The notes under the pieces: model-generated
Seen by the model: only the letters and a program-made list of their open reading frames with translations
What the model was told of the DNA's origin: nothing
The model's database searches: none
Part shown: positions 7,532 through 17,596 of the stretch, in pieces
How the letters are laid out: every line of letters begins with the position of its first letter
Numbering within the stretch: position 1 is the stretch's first letter
Translations under genes and position numbers: made by a program
Source of the DNA: Pseudomonadota bacterium
GTDB lineage: Bacteria > Desulfobacterota > Binatia > Binatales > Binataceae
Length of the DNA stretch: 64,000 nt
Direction of reading: 5' to 3'
Assembly (NCBI GenBank): GCA_021324455.1
Contig: JAJPJA010000119.1
Coordinates: 1-64,000 of the forward strand

Positions 7532-8728
7532 TCAGCAGTTGCCGCTGCTTGGAGGGCCGCACGCGGCGTTCAGCAGGCTCACGAAGCGCGAGTCCAGATT
7601 GGACGCGCCCAGGTACTCAGGCGTGGTCGAAATCGGTCCGTAGGAGGTGACTCCGACCAGGATGTTGCCGCCGAAGGCCACCGGAGGAGCGCCCGCCGGC
7701 TGTATGCCATAGTCCTGGATCCAGGGACCGCCGCTGGCGCCGCCGCGCATCGCGGAACCGTAGATCGTGGTGTTGTTGCCGCCCGACTCGAACGCCTGCG
7801 CCCCGGTCTCTTCCATCTTGAGGCAGCTATCCAGATTGCACGGATAACCCAGCATCGTGACGTTGTCGTTGCTCAATACGTTGATCTCCCATCCGAGCCA
7901 TCCGGTGACGTTGCCGATTTTGATCGGCGTGCCGCCGGCGGGATTGCGATGGTCGCCGATTATCAGCATCCCGACATCCTGGGCGTTGGGCACCGAACCG
8001 TCGGAAAAATACCAGGTGTTGGTGACCCATTCGCCGGTCGGCGTCCAGGTGCCGTAGGGCGCGGCGCCGTTGTTATAGGCCGGGATGAACAGCCAGTTGG
8101 TGTAAAAATGGCGCAGCGCCGGATTGGTGCTGGGATGCGCCACGCAATGGCCCGCCGTGACCACGATTCGGGGCCGCAGCACCGACGCCGAACAGACGAA
8201 ATTACCTACTCCCTGTTCGGTAAAGAACAGCTTGCCGGCGGTGCGCGCCGGGTAAACCGTGGTGGTGGAATCGGGAAAAACGCGGCTGGTGGTGAAATAG
8301 GCGCCGAAACTGCTGGTGGCCTCGGGCGAGCTCTCCAAATCGCCCGCCTGTGCCCGCGCCTGCGCCAGCATCTGCGCCGGGATCAGAATTTTGCTCTCCG
8401 AAGCGGGCAGCGCGACCGACGGCCGTCCGCCCGCGCCTCCCATGGGCGGCGAATTGTCCTGCGGAACTTCGGGCGCGACCGGCAAGCCGTTGCGGCCGGT
8501 CACCGGATGCAGGTCCATGGGTTTGGCCGAAAGCAGCCGCTGCGGCGTCCAGTATTGCTCAACCATCATTTCCTGGGCCTGCGCGTCGGCCGCCGTGTCG
8601 GCCGAGTAGCCGGAGAAGGAAGCGCTTTGGAGGTCCTCGGCCGGAGCCGGCCGCGGCGCGATCGCGGATACTACAAAAAGTAGTGCCGCGCTCCAGCGGG
8701 CGCCTCGTTTGAGCAGCGAGAGTTTCAT
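7532..8728 (-). CDS. Secreted trypsin-like serine protease (S1/glutamyl endopeptidase-like)
   Basis: A 398-residue preproprotein. A signal peptide covers residues 1-30 (cleavage near APAED). A pro-region to about 150 carries the YWTPQRLLSAKP motif (59-70) and Pro-rich stretches. The catalytic domain holds the S1 triad: His194 in TAGHC, Asp251 in AQDVGMLII and Ser332 in GGASGGPW. Cysteines Cys179 and Cys195 fit the conserved histidine-loop disulfide, and further cysteines sit at 297, 302 and the C-terminus. The protein should be exported and processed. ATG 8728 was chosen because the signal peptide begins there and AAAGGTGA lies upstream; the open frame extends 63 bp more. It is followed by a strong hairpin and then the small propeptide-like gene. 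Confidence 0.88.
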   Translation of the reverse strand: MKLSLLKRGARWSAALLFVVSAIAPRPAPAEDLQSASFSGYSADTAADAQAQEMMVEQYWTPQRLLSAKPMDLHPVTGRNGLPVAPEVPQDNSPPMGGAGGRPSVALPASESKILIPAQMLAQARAQAGDLESSPEATSSFGAYFTTSRVFPDSTTTVYPARTAGKLFFTEQGVGNFVCSASVLRPRIVVTAGHCVAHPSTNPALRHFYTNWLFIPAYNNGAAPYGTWTPTGEWVTNTWYFSDGSVPNAQDVGMLIIGDHRNPAGGTPIKIGNVTGWLGWEINVLSNDNVTMLGYPCNLDSCLKMEETGAQAFESGGNNTTIYGSAMRGGASGGPWIQDYGIQPAGAPPVAFGGNILVGVTSYGPISTTPEYLGASNLDSRFVSLLNAACGPPSSGNC

Positions 8729-8956
8729 CTTGTTCACCTTTCCTTTGTGGATTGCGGCTTGATGCCGCTTGCGAAAAGAAAGGCGTAACAACCAATGCCA
8801 CAGGATGGTGAAACCTGATGGAACGCAGGCCGCGGCCGGAAAGCGCGATCGCGCGCCGCGGCATACCGGCGCCCCGGACCGCGCTAACTGACCGGATCAA
8901 CCAAACCCCGGTCCCGGCGCGAGCGCGGGGCGGCCCGGGGCGGGAAATTCTAAAAA

Positions 8957-10636
8957 CTACCGGGCCTGGCCCGAGCGCAGGACCTGGCCCGGCAGGCTTC
9001 CCTGATGCTGTCCGTGCTCGTAAAGGACCTCGCCGTTGACGACGGTGTATTCGACGCCGCGCGAGGTGGTTACCAGACGCAAGCCGCCGCCGGGCAGGTC
9101 ATGGCGCGACTCGGGCCGTTGCGCGCATCCGATGTTGTCGAGATCGAAAATGGCGAAATCCGCGGCGGCGCCCGGCGCAATCCGGCCGCGCTGCGGGAAC
9201 CCGAACAGGTCGGCCGGCTGCGAGGTGAGGCGGCGCACGCCTTCCTCCAGCGGCATCAACTGCTTTTCACGCACCCAGGTGCCGATCAGGTGCGTGGGAT
9301 ATCCCGCCATACAAATCATATCCACGTGCGCGCCGCCGTCGGCCTGTCCGACCAGCGTGCGCGGGTCCTTGATCAGGCCGGCGAGGCGGTCTTCGCCGCG
9401 ATTGCTGACCGCGTAGCGGATGCGCAAATCGTCTTCCACCGCAAGGTCGAGGAAGGTGTCGAGCGGGTCGGCGCCGCGTTGGTGCGCGACCTCCGCCACC
9501 ATCCTGCCTTCATACCGCTTCAGGGCGGGGTCGGCGGCCTCGTCGATGCGCACGCGGTCCCATCGGCCGGCGAAAATCTGCGGCGTCTGCAGAGCGTGGC
9601 GAAACGCGTCCCTGAATTTCGGGTCGCGATAGATCTGCTTCTGCGCCTCGGGCGGCTGGTTGAACACCCGCTGCCAGCATTCGATACTCGCCAGCAGGAA
9701 CGGATTGCGCATGCTGAACTGCGGCTCTGAAGGATAAGCGATCACCTGCGGGATGCCGCCGCGGGCCATCAGCGGCGCCATCTTCTCGAGCGTCTGCACG
9801 TGCGCGTCGCCTCTGCCCGCGGTCGGCGCCAGCCCGAGCCAGGTCACCGGACGCGCGCTTTCGGTCAGCATGAAGTCGAGCAATTCTGCCTCTTCGTCGG
9901 TGACCAGCGCGAGGTCCTGATTAAGCGCGATTTCGATCGTGCCTTTGCCCAACTCGCGCAAGGCGTTGGCGTATGCGCGCAGCTCCTCGCGATCGGCCAG
10001 GCGGCAGGCGAGCGGACGACCCTGGTAGCCGATATGCTGGCGCACCCGGGTCAGGGAAAAACCGACCGCGCCGGCGGCGACGGCTTCTTTGAGCAAGGCC
10101 TTGATCCGGGCCCGTTCATCGGGGCGCGCGGCGCGCTCCATCGACTCCTCGCCCATGACCATGTGCCGAAAGGGGGTAAGCGGCGCCAGAAACCCGAGGT
10201 TAAGCGCGCTGCCGCGGCGCTGCGCGGCGTCCATAAACTGGGGAAAGCTTTCCCATTCCCAGGTGATGCCGCGATTGAGCACGTCGAATGGGATACCTTC
10301 GACGTTGACCAAATCCCAGGTGGCGATTTCGCGATCCTGGGGGCGGCAGGGGGCGATGCCCACGCCGCAGTTGCCCATCACGATACTGGTTACGCCATGC
10401 CACGAGGAGCAGGTGATGAGAGGGTCCCAGCACATCTGCGCGTCGTAATGGGTATGCGGATCGAAAAAGCCCGGGGCCACGATCAGGTCCGAGGCGTCGA
10501 TGGTGCGCCGTGCGCTGCCGCCGATTTTGCCGATTTCCGCGATTGCGCCCGCCGCCACCGCGATATCGGCCCGATAACGCGCGGCGCCGGTACCGTCGAC
10601 TACCGTTCCGTTTTTGATCAACAGATCGTAAGCCAT
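8957..10636 (-). CDS. N-acyl-D-amino-acid deacylase-like amidohydrolase (paralogue 1)
   Basis: A 559-residue member of the D-aminoacylase/amidohydrolase_3 group. After the N-terminal sandwich strand (IKNGTVVDGTGAARY) come the metal motif PHTHYDAQ (HxH), the Cys segment GNCGVGIAPC, and later QADGGAHVD with the metal/catalytic Asp. The C-terminal GRIAPGAAADFAIFDLD closes the sandwich. Characterised relatives hydrolyse N-acyl-D-amino acids or related amides with zinc. The position occupied by the family histidine after the sixth strand reads IEIALNQDLAL, whereas the paralogue at 35590 has VEIALTRTRGH, so metal ligation may differ. It is transcribed divergently from zwf over 194 bp. The substrate is unproven. 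Confidence 0.82.
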   Translation of the reverse strand: MAYDLLIKNGTVVDGTGAARYRADIAVAAGAIAEIGKIGGSARRTIDASDLIVAPGFFDPHTHYDAQMCWDPLITCSSWHGVTSIVMGNCGVGIAPCRPQDREIATWDLVNVEGIPFDVLNRGITWEWESFPQFMDAAQRRGSALNLGFLAPLTPFRHMVMGEESMERAARPDERARIKALLKEAVAAGAVGFSLTRVRQHIGYQGRPLACRLADREELRAYANALRELGKGTIEIALNQDLALVTDEEAELLDFMLTESARPVTWLGLAPTAGRGDAHVQTLEKMAPLMARGGIPQVIAYPSEPQFSMRNPFLLASIECWQRVFNQPPEAQKQIYRDPKFRDAFRHALQTPQIFAGRWDRVRIDEAADPALKRYEGRMVAEVAHQRGADPLDTFLDLAVEDDLRIRYAVSNRGEDRLAGLIKDPRTLVGQADGGAHVDMICMAGYPTHLIGTWVREKQLMPLEEGVRRLTSQPADLFGFPQRGRIAPGAAADFAIFDLDNIGCAQRPESRHDLPGGGLRLVTTSRGVEYTVVNGEVLYEHGQHQGSLPGQVLRSGQAR

Positions 10637-10830
10637 CGCCAGGGCTCCTTCTCGCGCCGGTTAACTCATTTCATGCTTCCACTTGTGGCTGCATCTTAGT
10701 CCATAAGTTCGCGCCCGCTCAAACGAATCCGCAGTGCCCGTCAGCGCCACGGCGCGACGCATTGGGTGCGAATTTTAAGGCGTGCGCGCGGCTACACGGA
10801 AGGTTAATCTGTTGAGAAGGAGTTATTGCC

Positions 10831-12348
10831 ATGGACCAGATTGTACGGCTGGCCGGCGCTGAGAAGGTTCCACCCTGCACCGTGGTCATCTTCGGTGCGT
10901 CGGGCGATCTTGCGATGCGCAAGCTGATTCCGGCGCTCTACAGCCTGGATTCATGCGGCGAACGGATGCTGGCGGATGAAACCATGATTGTGGGCTGTGC
11001 CCGCCGCGCCATCCCGGTCGATCAATTCCGCCAGCATGCGCGCAGCGCCGTCGAGCGCCTGGCCAATGCTCCGCTGCAGGAGGGCTGCTGGGACCGCTTC
11101 GCGTCGCGGCTGGATTATCTCTCCGGCATCGACCATCCCGAAGGATTCGCGCGGCTCAAGGCACGTTTGGAGCAAATCGAGCTTTCGGGCGGACTGCCGC
11201 CCAATCGGATTTTTTATCTGGCCATCCCGCCCGACGCGATTCTGGACTGGGTCCAGCGCCTGCACGACAGCGGTCTGATCGGGCTGCCCGAGGGGCGCGG
11301 CTTCAGCCGGGTGGTGGTGGAAAAACCGATCGGAGTGGATTTGCGCAGCGCCAGGGCGATCAACGCGGGACTGCATCGCTATCTGGACGAATCGCAGATC
11401 TTCCGCATCGACCATTACCTGGGCAAGGAGACGGTGCGCAACTTCATGGTGCTGCGCTTCGGCAACAGCATCTTCGAGCAGATCTGGAACAGCCATCATA
11501 TCGATCACGTGCAGATCACGGTGTCCGAGGAGGAAGGAGTGGGCGCGCGCGCGGGCTACTACGACCATGCGGGCGCCCTGCGCGACATGGTGCAGAATCA
11601 CATGTTCCAACTGCTCAGCCTGATTGCGATGGAACCGCCGGTCAGTCTGGCCGCCGAGGATGTCAGACAGGCCAAGCTCAACGTCCTGCGCGCGATCAAA
11701 CCGCTGACGCCCGAGGAGGTTCACCATCAGGTCATCCGCGCGCAATACGCGGCCGGCCATCTGGACGGTAAGGTGGTGCCCGATTACTCGCACGAACCAG
11801 GGGTGGCGCCGGATTCGGCGACCGAAACGTACGTGGCGCTCAAACTCTTTGTGAACAACTGGCGATGGTCGGGAGTGCCCTTTTATCTGCGCACCGGCAA
11901 GGCGCTGCCGCGCCGCGCCAGCTCGGTGGCGATCCATTTCAAACATCTGCCGGCCATTCTTTTCGCCGAACATCATCGCCTGCCGGCCAACGTCCTGACC
12001 TTGCGCATCCAACCCGATGAGGGCTTCTCGCTGTCGGTCACGGCCAAGCAGCCGGGGCTGGACCTGTCGATCCGGCCGGTGAACATGGATCTGCACTATG
12101 AGCGGGAGTTCCAGGCGCGCTCGCCGGAGGCGTACGAGATGCTGCTGTACGAGGTGATGATTGGCGACCAGACTCTGTTCGTCGACGCGGAGACGGTGGA
12201 GCGCTCATGGCTTTTCATCCAGAGCATCCTGGACGTGTGGGAGCGGGAGGGCAGACAGGGTCTGCTGTCGTATGCGGCCGGGAGCTGGGGCCCCGCCGCC
12301 GCGCATCAAATGCTGAGGCAGCATCAATGCGGATGGTACGAGCCATAA
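10831..12348 (+). CDS. zwf: Glucose-6-phosphate 1-dehydrogenase
   Basis: A 505-residue protein, the normal length for the family. It oxidises glucose 6-phosphate to 6-phosphogluconolactone with NAD(P)+, feeding the oxidative pentose phosphate or Entner-Doudoroff route in the cytoplasm. The Rossmann motif GASGDLA is at 22-28, with VVVEKPIG near 161-168. The family signature RIDHYLGKE is at 192-200 and holds the catalytic His/Asp and substrate Lys region. Start ATG 10831 follows AGAAGGAG with good spacing. No pgl, gnd, edd or tal gene is adjacent, so it stands alone between divergent and unrelated genes. Cofactor preference cannot be read with confidence. Confidence 0.93.
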   Translation: MDQIVRLAGAEKVPPCTVVIFGASGDLAMRKLIPALYSLDSCGERMLADETMIVGCARRAIPVDQFRQHARSAVERLANAPLQEGCWDRFASRLDYLSGIDHPEGFARLKARLEQIELSGGLPPNRIFYLAIPPDAILDWVQRLHDSGLIGLPEGRGFSRVVVEKPIGVDLRSARAINAGLHRYLDESQIFRIDHYLGKETVRNFMVLRFGNSIFEQIWNSHHIDHVQITVSEEEGVGARAGYYDHAGALRDMVQNHMFQLLSLIAMEPPVSLAAEDVRQAKLNVLRAIKPLTPEEVHHQVIRAQYAAGHLDGKVVPDYSHEPGVAPDSATETYVALKLFVNNWRWSGVPFYLRTGKALPRRASSVAIHFKHLPAILFAEHHRLPANVLTLRIQPDEGFSLSVTAKQPGLDLSIRPVNMDLHYEREFQARSPEAYEMLLYEVMIGDQTLFVDAETVERSWLFIQSILDVWEREGRQGLLSYAAGSWGPAAAHQMLRQHQCGWYEP

Positions 12349-12473
12349 TTCAGGCTTTTTGCTTACCTGGGCGAAACTACCTGCGTTACAATCCGCTTTG
12401 AGCACTGGCAAATGATTCGGATCAACGCTAATCTGAGCTTCCCGCAGACCGCAGGGGCTGACGGGAAAAGTAG

Positions 12474-13820
12474 TTGAAGAATGAAGAGAGTACGGCTAAC
12501 CCGCCGCGGGGAGGCTTTCTGAGTACACCCGAGCGTCCGGCTACCGGCAGCGAACGGGTCGTAATCCTGGGTGCCAATGGTGTGATGGGCACCGGCGCCG
12601 CCGAACTATTTGCCGCCGGCGGCTTCCACGTCGTCATGCTGGCCCGCGACCGCGACAAGGCGGCGCATGCGCTGGCCGAGGTCCAGAGCCTGGCGCGCTC
12701 CGAAGCTATCGCCGAACAGATCGAACTGGGCAGTTACGAACAGGATTTGCCGCGCTCGGTGGCCGCCGCCGCCATTGTGTTCGAGGCTCTGGCCGAGGAC
12801 CCTGAACTCAAACGCGCCTTTTTCGCCCAGGTTGACCGCTATCGCGCCCCCGACAGTATCGTCGCGACGGTTTCCTCCGGATTGTCGATAGCCGAGATGG
12901 CGCAGGGGCGCAGCGAGTCCTTCCGCCGCCATTTTCTCGGCGTCCATTTGTTCAATCCGCCCCATGTCATCGCCGGGACCGAGGTCATTCCGCATGCCGG
13001 GACCGATCCGGCGGTGACTGCGAAGATGGCGGCGCTGCTGGGCAAACGGCTGGGACGGCGCCTGATCGTGGCTGCCGATTGCCCCGCGTTTGCCGGCAAC
13101 CGCATCGCGTTCAAGACGCTTAACGAGGTGGCCCAGCTCGTCCCTGAACATGGAGTAGAGTTTCTGGACTATCTGATCGGACCGCAGACCGGCCGCGCGA
13201 TGGCGCCGCTGGCCACGGTTGACCTGGTCGGATGGGACGTGCATCAGGCTATCGTGGACAACGTTTACACCCGCACGCGCGACGAGGCCCATCCGCTGTT
13301 CCGCCTGCCCGATTACATGAAGGAGGGAATCAGGGAGGGGCGCCTGGGCGACAAAACACCGCCAGCGGGCGGATTTTACCGCCGCGGCAAGCAGGGCGTC
13401 GAGGTGCTGGACGCCGCCAGCGGCAGATATCGTCCGGCTCAGGTACCCGGGCCGATCGCTTTCGTTGAACGCATGAAAGCGCTGCATCGGGTGGGGCGCT
13501 ACCGCGAGTCGATGGAGGTGCTGAAGACGGCGCCGGGCGCCCAGGCCGATTTGGCTCGCCGCGTGGTGCTGGGATACGTCAGCTACGCGCTGAACCGGGT
13601 GGGGGAAGCGGCGCAAAGCAGCACCGACATCGACACGATAATGAGTTACGGCTTTAACTGGGCGCCGCCGGGCGTGCTGGTCGATCTGATGGGCGCCGGC
13701 GACACGGTCGAAATGCTTAAGCGGTACGGGCTGCAAGTTCCGGCAATCCTGGAACGCAGCGGGGGGCGCAAGCTTTACGCGGGCAGCGTGCTGGATTTCG
13801 GCCGCACCTTTGTCGGATGA
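12474..13820 (+). CDS. 3-hydroxyacyl-CoA dehydrogenase family protein
   Basis: A 448-residue protein with an N-terminal NAD-binding Rossmann domain (VVILGANGVMGTG near 31-43) and the 3HCDH signature region with HLFNPPHVI and DCPAFAGNRIAFKTLNEV. Two C-terminal 3HCDH helical domains include GGFYRRGK. It lacks the crotonase half of FadB and resembles stand-alone FadN/PaaH-type enzymes that oxidise 3-hydroxyacyl-CoA with NAD+. Start assignment is weak: the TTG at 12474 is the upstream limit, and a GGGGAGG lies before the in-frame CTG near 12521. The stop lies 10 bp before the thiolase start, so the two are co-translated neighbours carrying out consecutive beta-oxidation steps, with a sigma-54 activator following. 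Confidence 0.87.
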   Translation: MKNEESTANPPRGGFLSTPERPATGSERVVILGANGVMGTGAAELFAAGGFHVVMLARDRDKAAHALAEVQSLARSEAIAEQIELGSYEQDLPRSVAAAAIVFEALAEDPELKRAFFAQVDRYRAPDSIVATVSSGLSIAEMAQGRSESFRRHFLGVHLFNPPHVIAGTEVIPHAGTDPAVTAKMAALLGKRLGRRLIVAADCPAFAGNRIAFKTLNEVAQLVPEHGVEFLDYLIGPQTGRAMAPLATVDLVGWDVHQAIVDNVYTRTRDEAHPLFRLPDYMKEGIREGRLGDKTPPAGGFYRRGKQGVEVLDAASGRYRPAQVPGPIAFVERMKALHRVGRYRESMEVLKTAPGAQADLARRVVLGYVSYALNRVGEAAQSSTDIDTIMSYGFNWAPPGVLVDLMGAGDTVEMLKRYGLQVPAILERSGGRKLYAGSVLDFGRTFVG

Positions 13821-13830
13821 GGAGATATCG

Positions 13831-15060
13831 ATGAGTCAGCCGGCGGTATTCATCCTGGGCGGAGCGCAGACCGACTTCGCCCGCAACTGGTCCAAGGAGA
13901 ACAAGCACATCGCGGCGTTGATGCGCGAGGCGGTGCTGGGCGGGCTGGAAGCGGCGGCGATCGAGGCGGGCGAAGTGCAGACCGCGCACGTGGGCAACTT
14001 CGCCGCCGAACTTTACGCCCATCAGGGCCATCTGGGCGCTTTCGTGCTGGAGGCTGACCCCGCTCTGTCGGGTATTCCCACCAGCCGGCATGAAGCGGCG
14101 TGCGCATCGGGCTCGATTGCGATTCTGGCGGCGTCGGCCGAGATTGAGGCCGGCCGCTATGACCTGGCCATGGTGGTCGGGGTCGAGCAGATGAAGACGG
14201 TGGACGCCGCTGTGGGGGGCGACTATCTCGGCACCGCGGCCTGGTATGAGCGCGAAGCCCGGGGAATCGAGTTTCCGTTCCCCAAGCTGTTCGGGCGTCT
14301 GGGCGACGAGTACGACAAGCGCTACGGCCTCAAGGATGAGCATCTGGCGCATATTGCAGCAGTCAATTACTCCAACGCGCGGCGTAATCCGCTGGCGCAG
14401 ACCCGCAACTGGTACATGAGCGAGAGCCATGCGTCGCGCCAAAGCCGCTACAACGCAATTATCGGCGGACGCATCAAGGCGTCGGATTGCTCGCAGGTGA
14501 CCGACGGCGCGGTGGCGATTTTTTTGGCGTCGCAGAATTATGCGCGCGAATATGCGCGCCGCCGCAACATCGATCTGGACCGGCTCCCGCGCATCCTCGG
14601 ATGGGGTCATCGGACGGCCCCGGTTGAGTTCGAGGCCAAGGTCGCCGAGAGCCGCGACAATCCCTACGTCCTGCCGCATACGCGCCAGGCGATCCTCGAC
14701 GCGTTCAAACGCGCGAACGTTTCTTTGCAGCAGATTTCAGCCATCGAAACTCACGACTGTTTCACCACCTCGGAGTACATGGCGATCGATCATTTCGGGA
14801 TTACCCGGCCCGGCGAATCGTGGAAGGCGGTCGAGGAGGGGGTGATTGAACTGGGCGGTGCGATGCCGATTAATCCCAGCGGGGGATTGATCGGTGCGGG
14901 GCATCCGGTGGGAGCCACCGGCGTGCGCCAGGTGCTGGACGCCTTCCGCCAGGTCACCGCAACCGCCGGCGACTACCAGGTCGAGGAGGCCGCCAAAGTC
15001 GCGACGCTTAATATCGGAGGCAGCGGCACGACGAGCTGCGCCTTCGTAATCGGTCGTTAG
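13831..15060 (+). CDS. Thiolase family protein (SCP-x type acetyl-CoA acyltransferase)
   Basis: A 409-residue thiolase of the sterol-carrier-protein-x/lipid-transfer type. The nucleophilic Cys91 is in AACASGS. The HDCF motif (family position for the catalytic His) follows ISAIET, and GHPVGATG with the second His lies near the C-terminus. The usual second cysteine region ends as NIGGSGTTSCAFVIG, with Ser/Thr around Cys. It should cleave 3-ketoacyl-CoA with CoA, or condense acyl-CoAs. ATG 13831 has GAGGAGAT at good spacing. It lies 10 bp after the 3-hydroxyacyl-CoA dehydrogenase and 33 bp before the activator gene, a tight operon. SCP-x types often handle branched or side-chain acyl groups; the substrate here is unknown. 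Confidence 0.88.
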   Translation: MSQPAVFILGGAQTDFARNWSKENKHIAALMREAVLGGLEAAAIEAGEVQTAHVGNFAAELYAHQGHLGAFVLEADPALSGIPTSRHEAACASGSIAILAASAEIEAGRYDLAMVVGVEQMKTVDAAVGGDYLGTAAWYEREARGIEFPFPKLFGRLGDEYDKRYGLKDEHLAHIAAVNYSNARRNPLAQTRNWYMSESHASRQSRYNAIIGGRIKASDCSQVTDGAVAIFLASQNYAREYARRRNIDLDRLPRILGWGHRTAPVEFEAKVAESRDNPYVLPHTRQAILDAFKRANVSLQQISAIETHDCFTTSEYMAIDHFGITRPGESWKAVEEGVIELGGAMPINPSGGLIGAGHPVGATGVRQVLDAFRQVTATAGDYQVEEAAKVATLNIGGSGTTSCAFVIGR

Positions 15061-15093
15061 AAGCGGCAGGAAAGGGGGCGCCAGCGAATCGCT

Positions 15094-16770
15094 TTGAACG
15101 ATAAAGCATCCAGGTCGCAGACGTTGATCGCGGAGGAAGATCCGGATCCGCAACGCGGCTCGATTGAGGCCGGCGCGGCCAACCGCCCCGACCGCTTCGA
15201 ATTGCTTTACGAGCTGGGCTGTGCGTTCGCGGCGCGGATAGAGTTGGGCGAACTGCTTCCGTTGATCGCCGCCAAATGCCGCGAGGTCCTCAACGCCGAC
15301 GGCATTTCCATTCTGTTGCTCGACCCCGAACATAACGAACTCTATTTTCCCTACGTCGCCCAGGCCGATCCGGCGGTGATCGAGCGGCTGCGCCAATTGC
15401 GTTTTGCCGCCAATCTGGGAATTGCCGGCGCGGCGCTGAAGGAGGGCAGGGCGATTCGGGTGGTCGACGCCCAACGCGACACGCGCCATTACCACGGTGT
15501 CGACCTGGTCACCGGACTGACCACCCGCGACCTGCTGGCGGTGCCGCTGATCACCCATCAGGGCAAGGTCGGTGTAATCGAGGCGGTCAACAGCCGCGGC
15601 CCGGCGCCCTTTACCGAAGAGGATTTGGCCTTCTTCGAAGCGCTGGCGGGCAGTATCGCGGTGGCGATCGAAAACGCGCGCCTGTACGCGCAGGTACGCG
15701 AATCGGAGGCCAGCCTGCGTACGCGCATCGGAGTGCTGCGGCGCGATTTGGCCCGCACCGACGTGTTCAGCAAAATCATCGGCTCAACCTCCGCGATGAT
15801 GGAGGTGTTTCGCCTGATGGAGAGCGCCGCCGCCTCTTCGATTCCGGTCCTGGTGGAAGGCGAGACCGGAACCGGCAAGGAACTGGTCGCCCGCGCGATA
15901 CATCTGGCCAGCAACCGCAGCGACGGTCCGTTCGTCGCCATCAACTGCGCCTCGCTGCCCGAAACCCTGCTGGAGAGCGAGCTGTTCGGGCATCGCCGCG
16001 GCGCGTTCACTGGTGCGGTACGGGACAACCCGGGATTGTTCAGGGCGGCCAACGGCGGGGTCATTTTTCTGGACGAAATCTCAGACATGCCGATGAGCAT
16101 GCAGGCCAAATTGCTGCGGGTTCTGGAGGAGGAAGAGGTTGTGGCGGTCGGCGATACCTTTCCCCGCAAGGTGGACGTGCGGGTGCTGTCGGCGACCAAT
16201 CGCGACCTGAAGGCGGAGGTGGAACGCGGCAATTTTCGTCAGGACCTTTATTATCGCGTGGCAGTTTTCCCCATCAAACTGCCGCCCCTGCGCGAACGGC
16301 GCGAGGATATCGCCCTTTTGGCCACACATTTCCTCGATCTCGCCGCACAACGCCATCGCAAACGAATTCAGGGCTTTATGCCCCACACGATCGAAGCTCT
16401 CACCCGCTACGACTGGCCCGGCAACGTCCGTGAACTGCGCAACGAAATCGATCGCGCGGTCGCTTTGGCGCGTGACGGCGAGTCGATCGCACCCGGCCAT
16501 CTTACGGCCGCGGTGGCGGTTGGCCGGCGCGAACCAAGCGGCACGCTTCAGGCTTCTCCCGTCAACGCGAGCCGGATTGCTCGACCGGCGGGGGATAAAG
16601 GCGGGGACGGCGCCGCGGAGCCGCTGCGTAAGGCGCGGGCGGCGTTCGAGGCGCGACACATCCTGGAGGCGTTGCGCCAGCATGACAGCAACGTATCGCG
16701 TACCGCGCAGGCGCTGGGACTTTCGCGGGCCGCGCTCCAGAAGAAGATGAAGGTTTACGGGTTGCGCTAA
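15094..16770 (+). CDS. GAF-domain sigma-54-dependent transcriptional activator, Fis type
   Basis: A 558-residue enhancer-binding protein with intact machinery. A GAF sensor covers about 35-195. The AAA+ domain covers about 227-460: Walker A GETGTGKE (255-262), GAFTGA (303-308) and Walker B IFLDE (324-328). WPGNVREL precedes a C-terminal Fis-type helix-turn-helix (about 520-556) ending in [16 protein letters not shown]. It is closest in layout to FhlA/NorR/acetoin-regulator architecture. It should sense a small molecule through GAF and open sigma-54 promoters. Located directly downstream of beta-oxidation genes, it probably controls them or a related pathway. Start: TTG 15094 is the best in-frame candidate, but the AGGAAAGGGGG ahead is distant. 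No sigma-54 promoter was found nearby. Confidence 0.9.
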   Translation: MNDKASRSQTLIAEEDPDPQRGSIEAGAANRPDRFELLYELGCAFAARIELGELLPLIAAKCREVLNADGISILLLDPEHNELYFPYVAQADPAVIERLRQLRFAANLGIAGAALKEGRAIRVVDAQRDTRHYHGVDLVTGLTTRDLLAVPLITHQGKVGVIEAVNSRGPAPFTEEDLAFFEALAGSIAVAIENARLYAQVRESEASLRTRIGVLRRDLARTDVFSKIIGSTSAMMEVFRLMESAAASSIPVLVEGETGTGKELVARAIHLASNRSDGPFVAINCASLPETLLESELFGHRRGAFTGAVRDNPGLFRAANGGVIFLDEISDMPMSMQAKLLRVLEEEEVVAVGDTFPRKVDVRVLSATNRDLKAEVERGNFRQDLYYRVAVFPIKLPPLRERREDIALLATHFLDLAAQRHRKRIQGFMPHTIEALTRYDWPGNVRELRNEIDRAVALARDGESIAPGHLTAAVAVGRREPSGTLQASPVNASRIARPAGDKGGDGAAEPLRKARAAFEARHILEALRQHDSNVSRTAQALGLSRAALQKKMKVYGLR

Positions 16771-17024
16771 CTTTTGTATGCACCGCACAGAATGGTGGCG
16801 TACAACGGCCGTTCAAACTCTGCGGAAGAACGGCCACAAGCTGCGAAATTGAAGCAAATCTCCGAACAGGTGAACGACCAGATCACGGCATCTGTTTTGC
16901 AGTTGATGGCTTTCGACGAATGGAGTCACAACGAACCGTGGGAAGAAAAACTGGAAACGCGTGTCTTCGTGGTTCAGGCCGCTTCGCGGTGAGTGATTGC
17001 CGCCGGGGGCTGATCGAAGAACGG

Positions 17025-17360
17025 ATGGCGATCGCGACGCTGGAGGTGTTCAGGATGCGTTACCGCGCATTCTGCGACCGCTACGGCCGCGACCCCGAGC
17101 CTGACGAGCCGTTATTCTTCGATCCCGGATCCGATATACCCGTGCCGCCGGATGCCGCCGTGATCCGCGCTCAGGTCATGAGCGCCGCTTGCGCCGCCGG
17201 TGTCGATGGCCGGGTGGTATTGCGTTTCATGCGCCTGGACCGGCATACCCGGCCTCTTGAACCCCCGCCTGTCGCGCTGCCCTGGCGCCATCGTGCGATT
17301 CCCGACCGGGACCGAATCGGCTGTCTGACCGTGGTTCCCGAAGAGCCGTCATCAAAATAG
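17025..17360 (+). CDS. Hypothetical protein
   Basis: A 111-residue open frame from ATG 17025 (MAIATLEVFRMRYRAFCDRY) with normal amino-acid composition up to about residue 80 and a Pro/Arg-rich tail. There is no recognised domain, signal peptide or membrane segment. An upstream extension to 16920 is possible but has a weaker, shadow-like composition. It lies on the same strand as the sigma-54 activator, 254 bp downstream. A GC-rich hairpin (CCCGCG-TTG-CGCGGG) follows the stop. It may be real but could be chance coding in GC-rich DNA. Confidence 0.35.
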   Translation: MAIATLEVFRMRYRAFCDRYGRDPEPDEPLFFDPGSDIPVPPDAAVIRAQVMSAACAAGVDGRVVLRFMRLDRHTRPLEPPPVALPWRHRAIPDRDRIGCLTVVPEEPSSK

Positions 17361-17596
17361 GCCCGCGTTGCGCGGGACGATCCCGCCGGTTGCGGGTCGG
17401 CCGCCAACCCAATCGGCGGCCAGCGAGCTTTCACATCTATACCCGGCGCGCCGCCAGTTGACGGATGCGCCCTTATCAGGCGCCCCCGGCGGTTGCTGAT
17501 CTGCATCGCTGCGCGACGCTGGGTGATGTGCGCTGTTTGTGGGAGGACGCGGTGATAATAAAATAAGGAACAGAGAGTTCTTTCGGGAGCATTCAG

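Noticed and set aside
16774-16992. A 72-codon frame after the sigma-54 activator
   Set aside because: No ribosome site, no domain and no composition signal; treated as non-coding.
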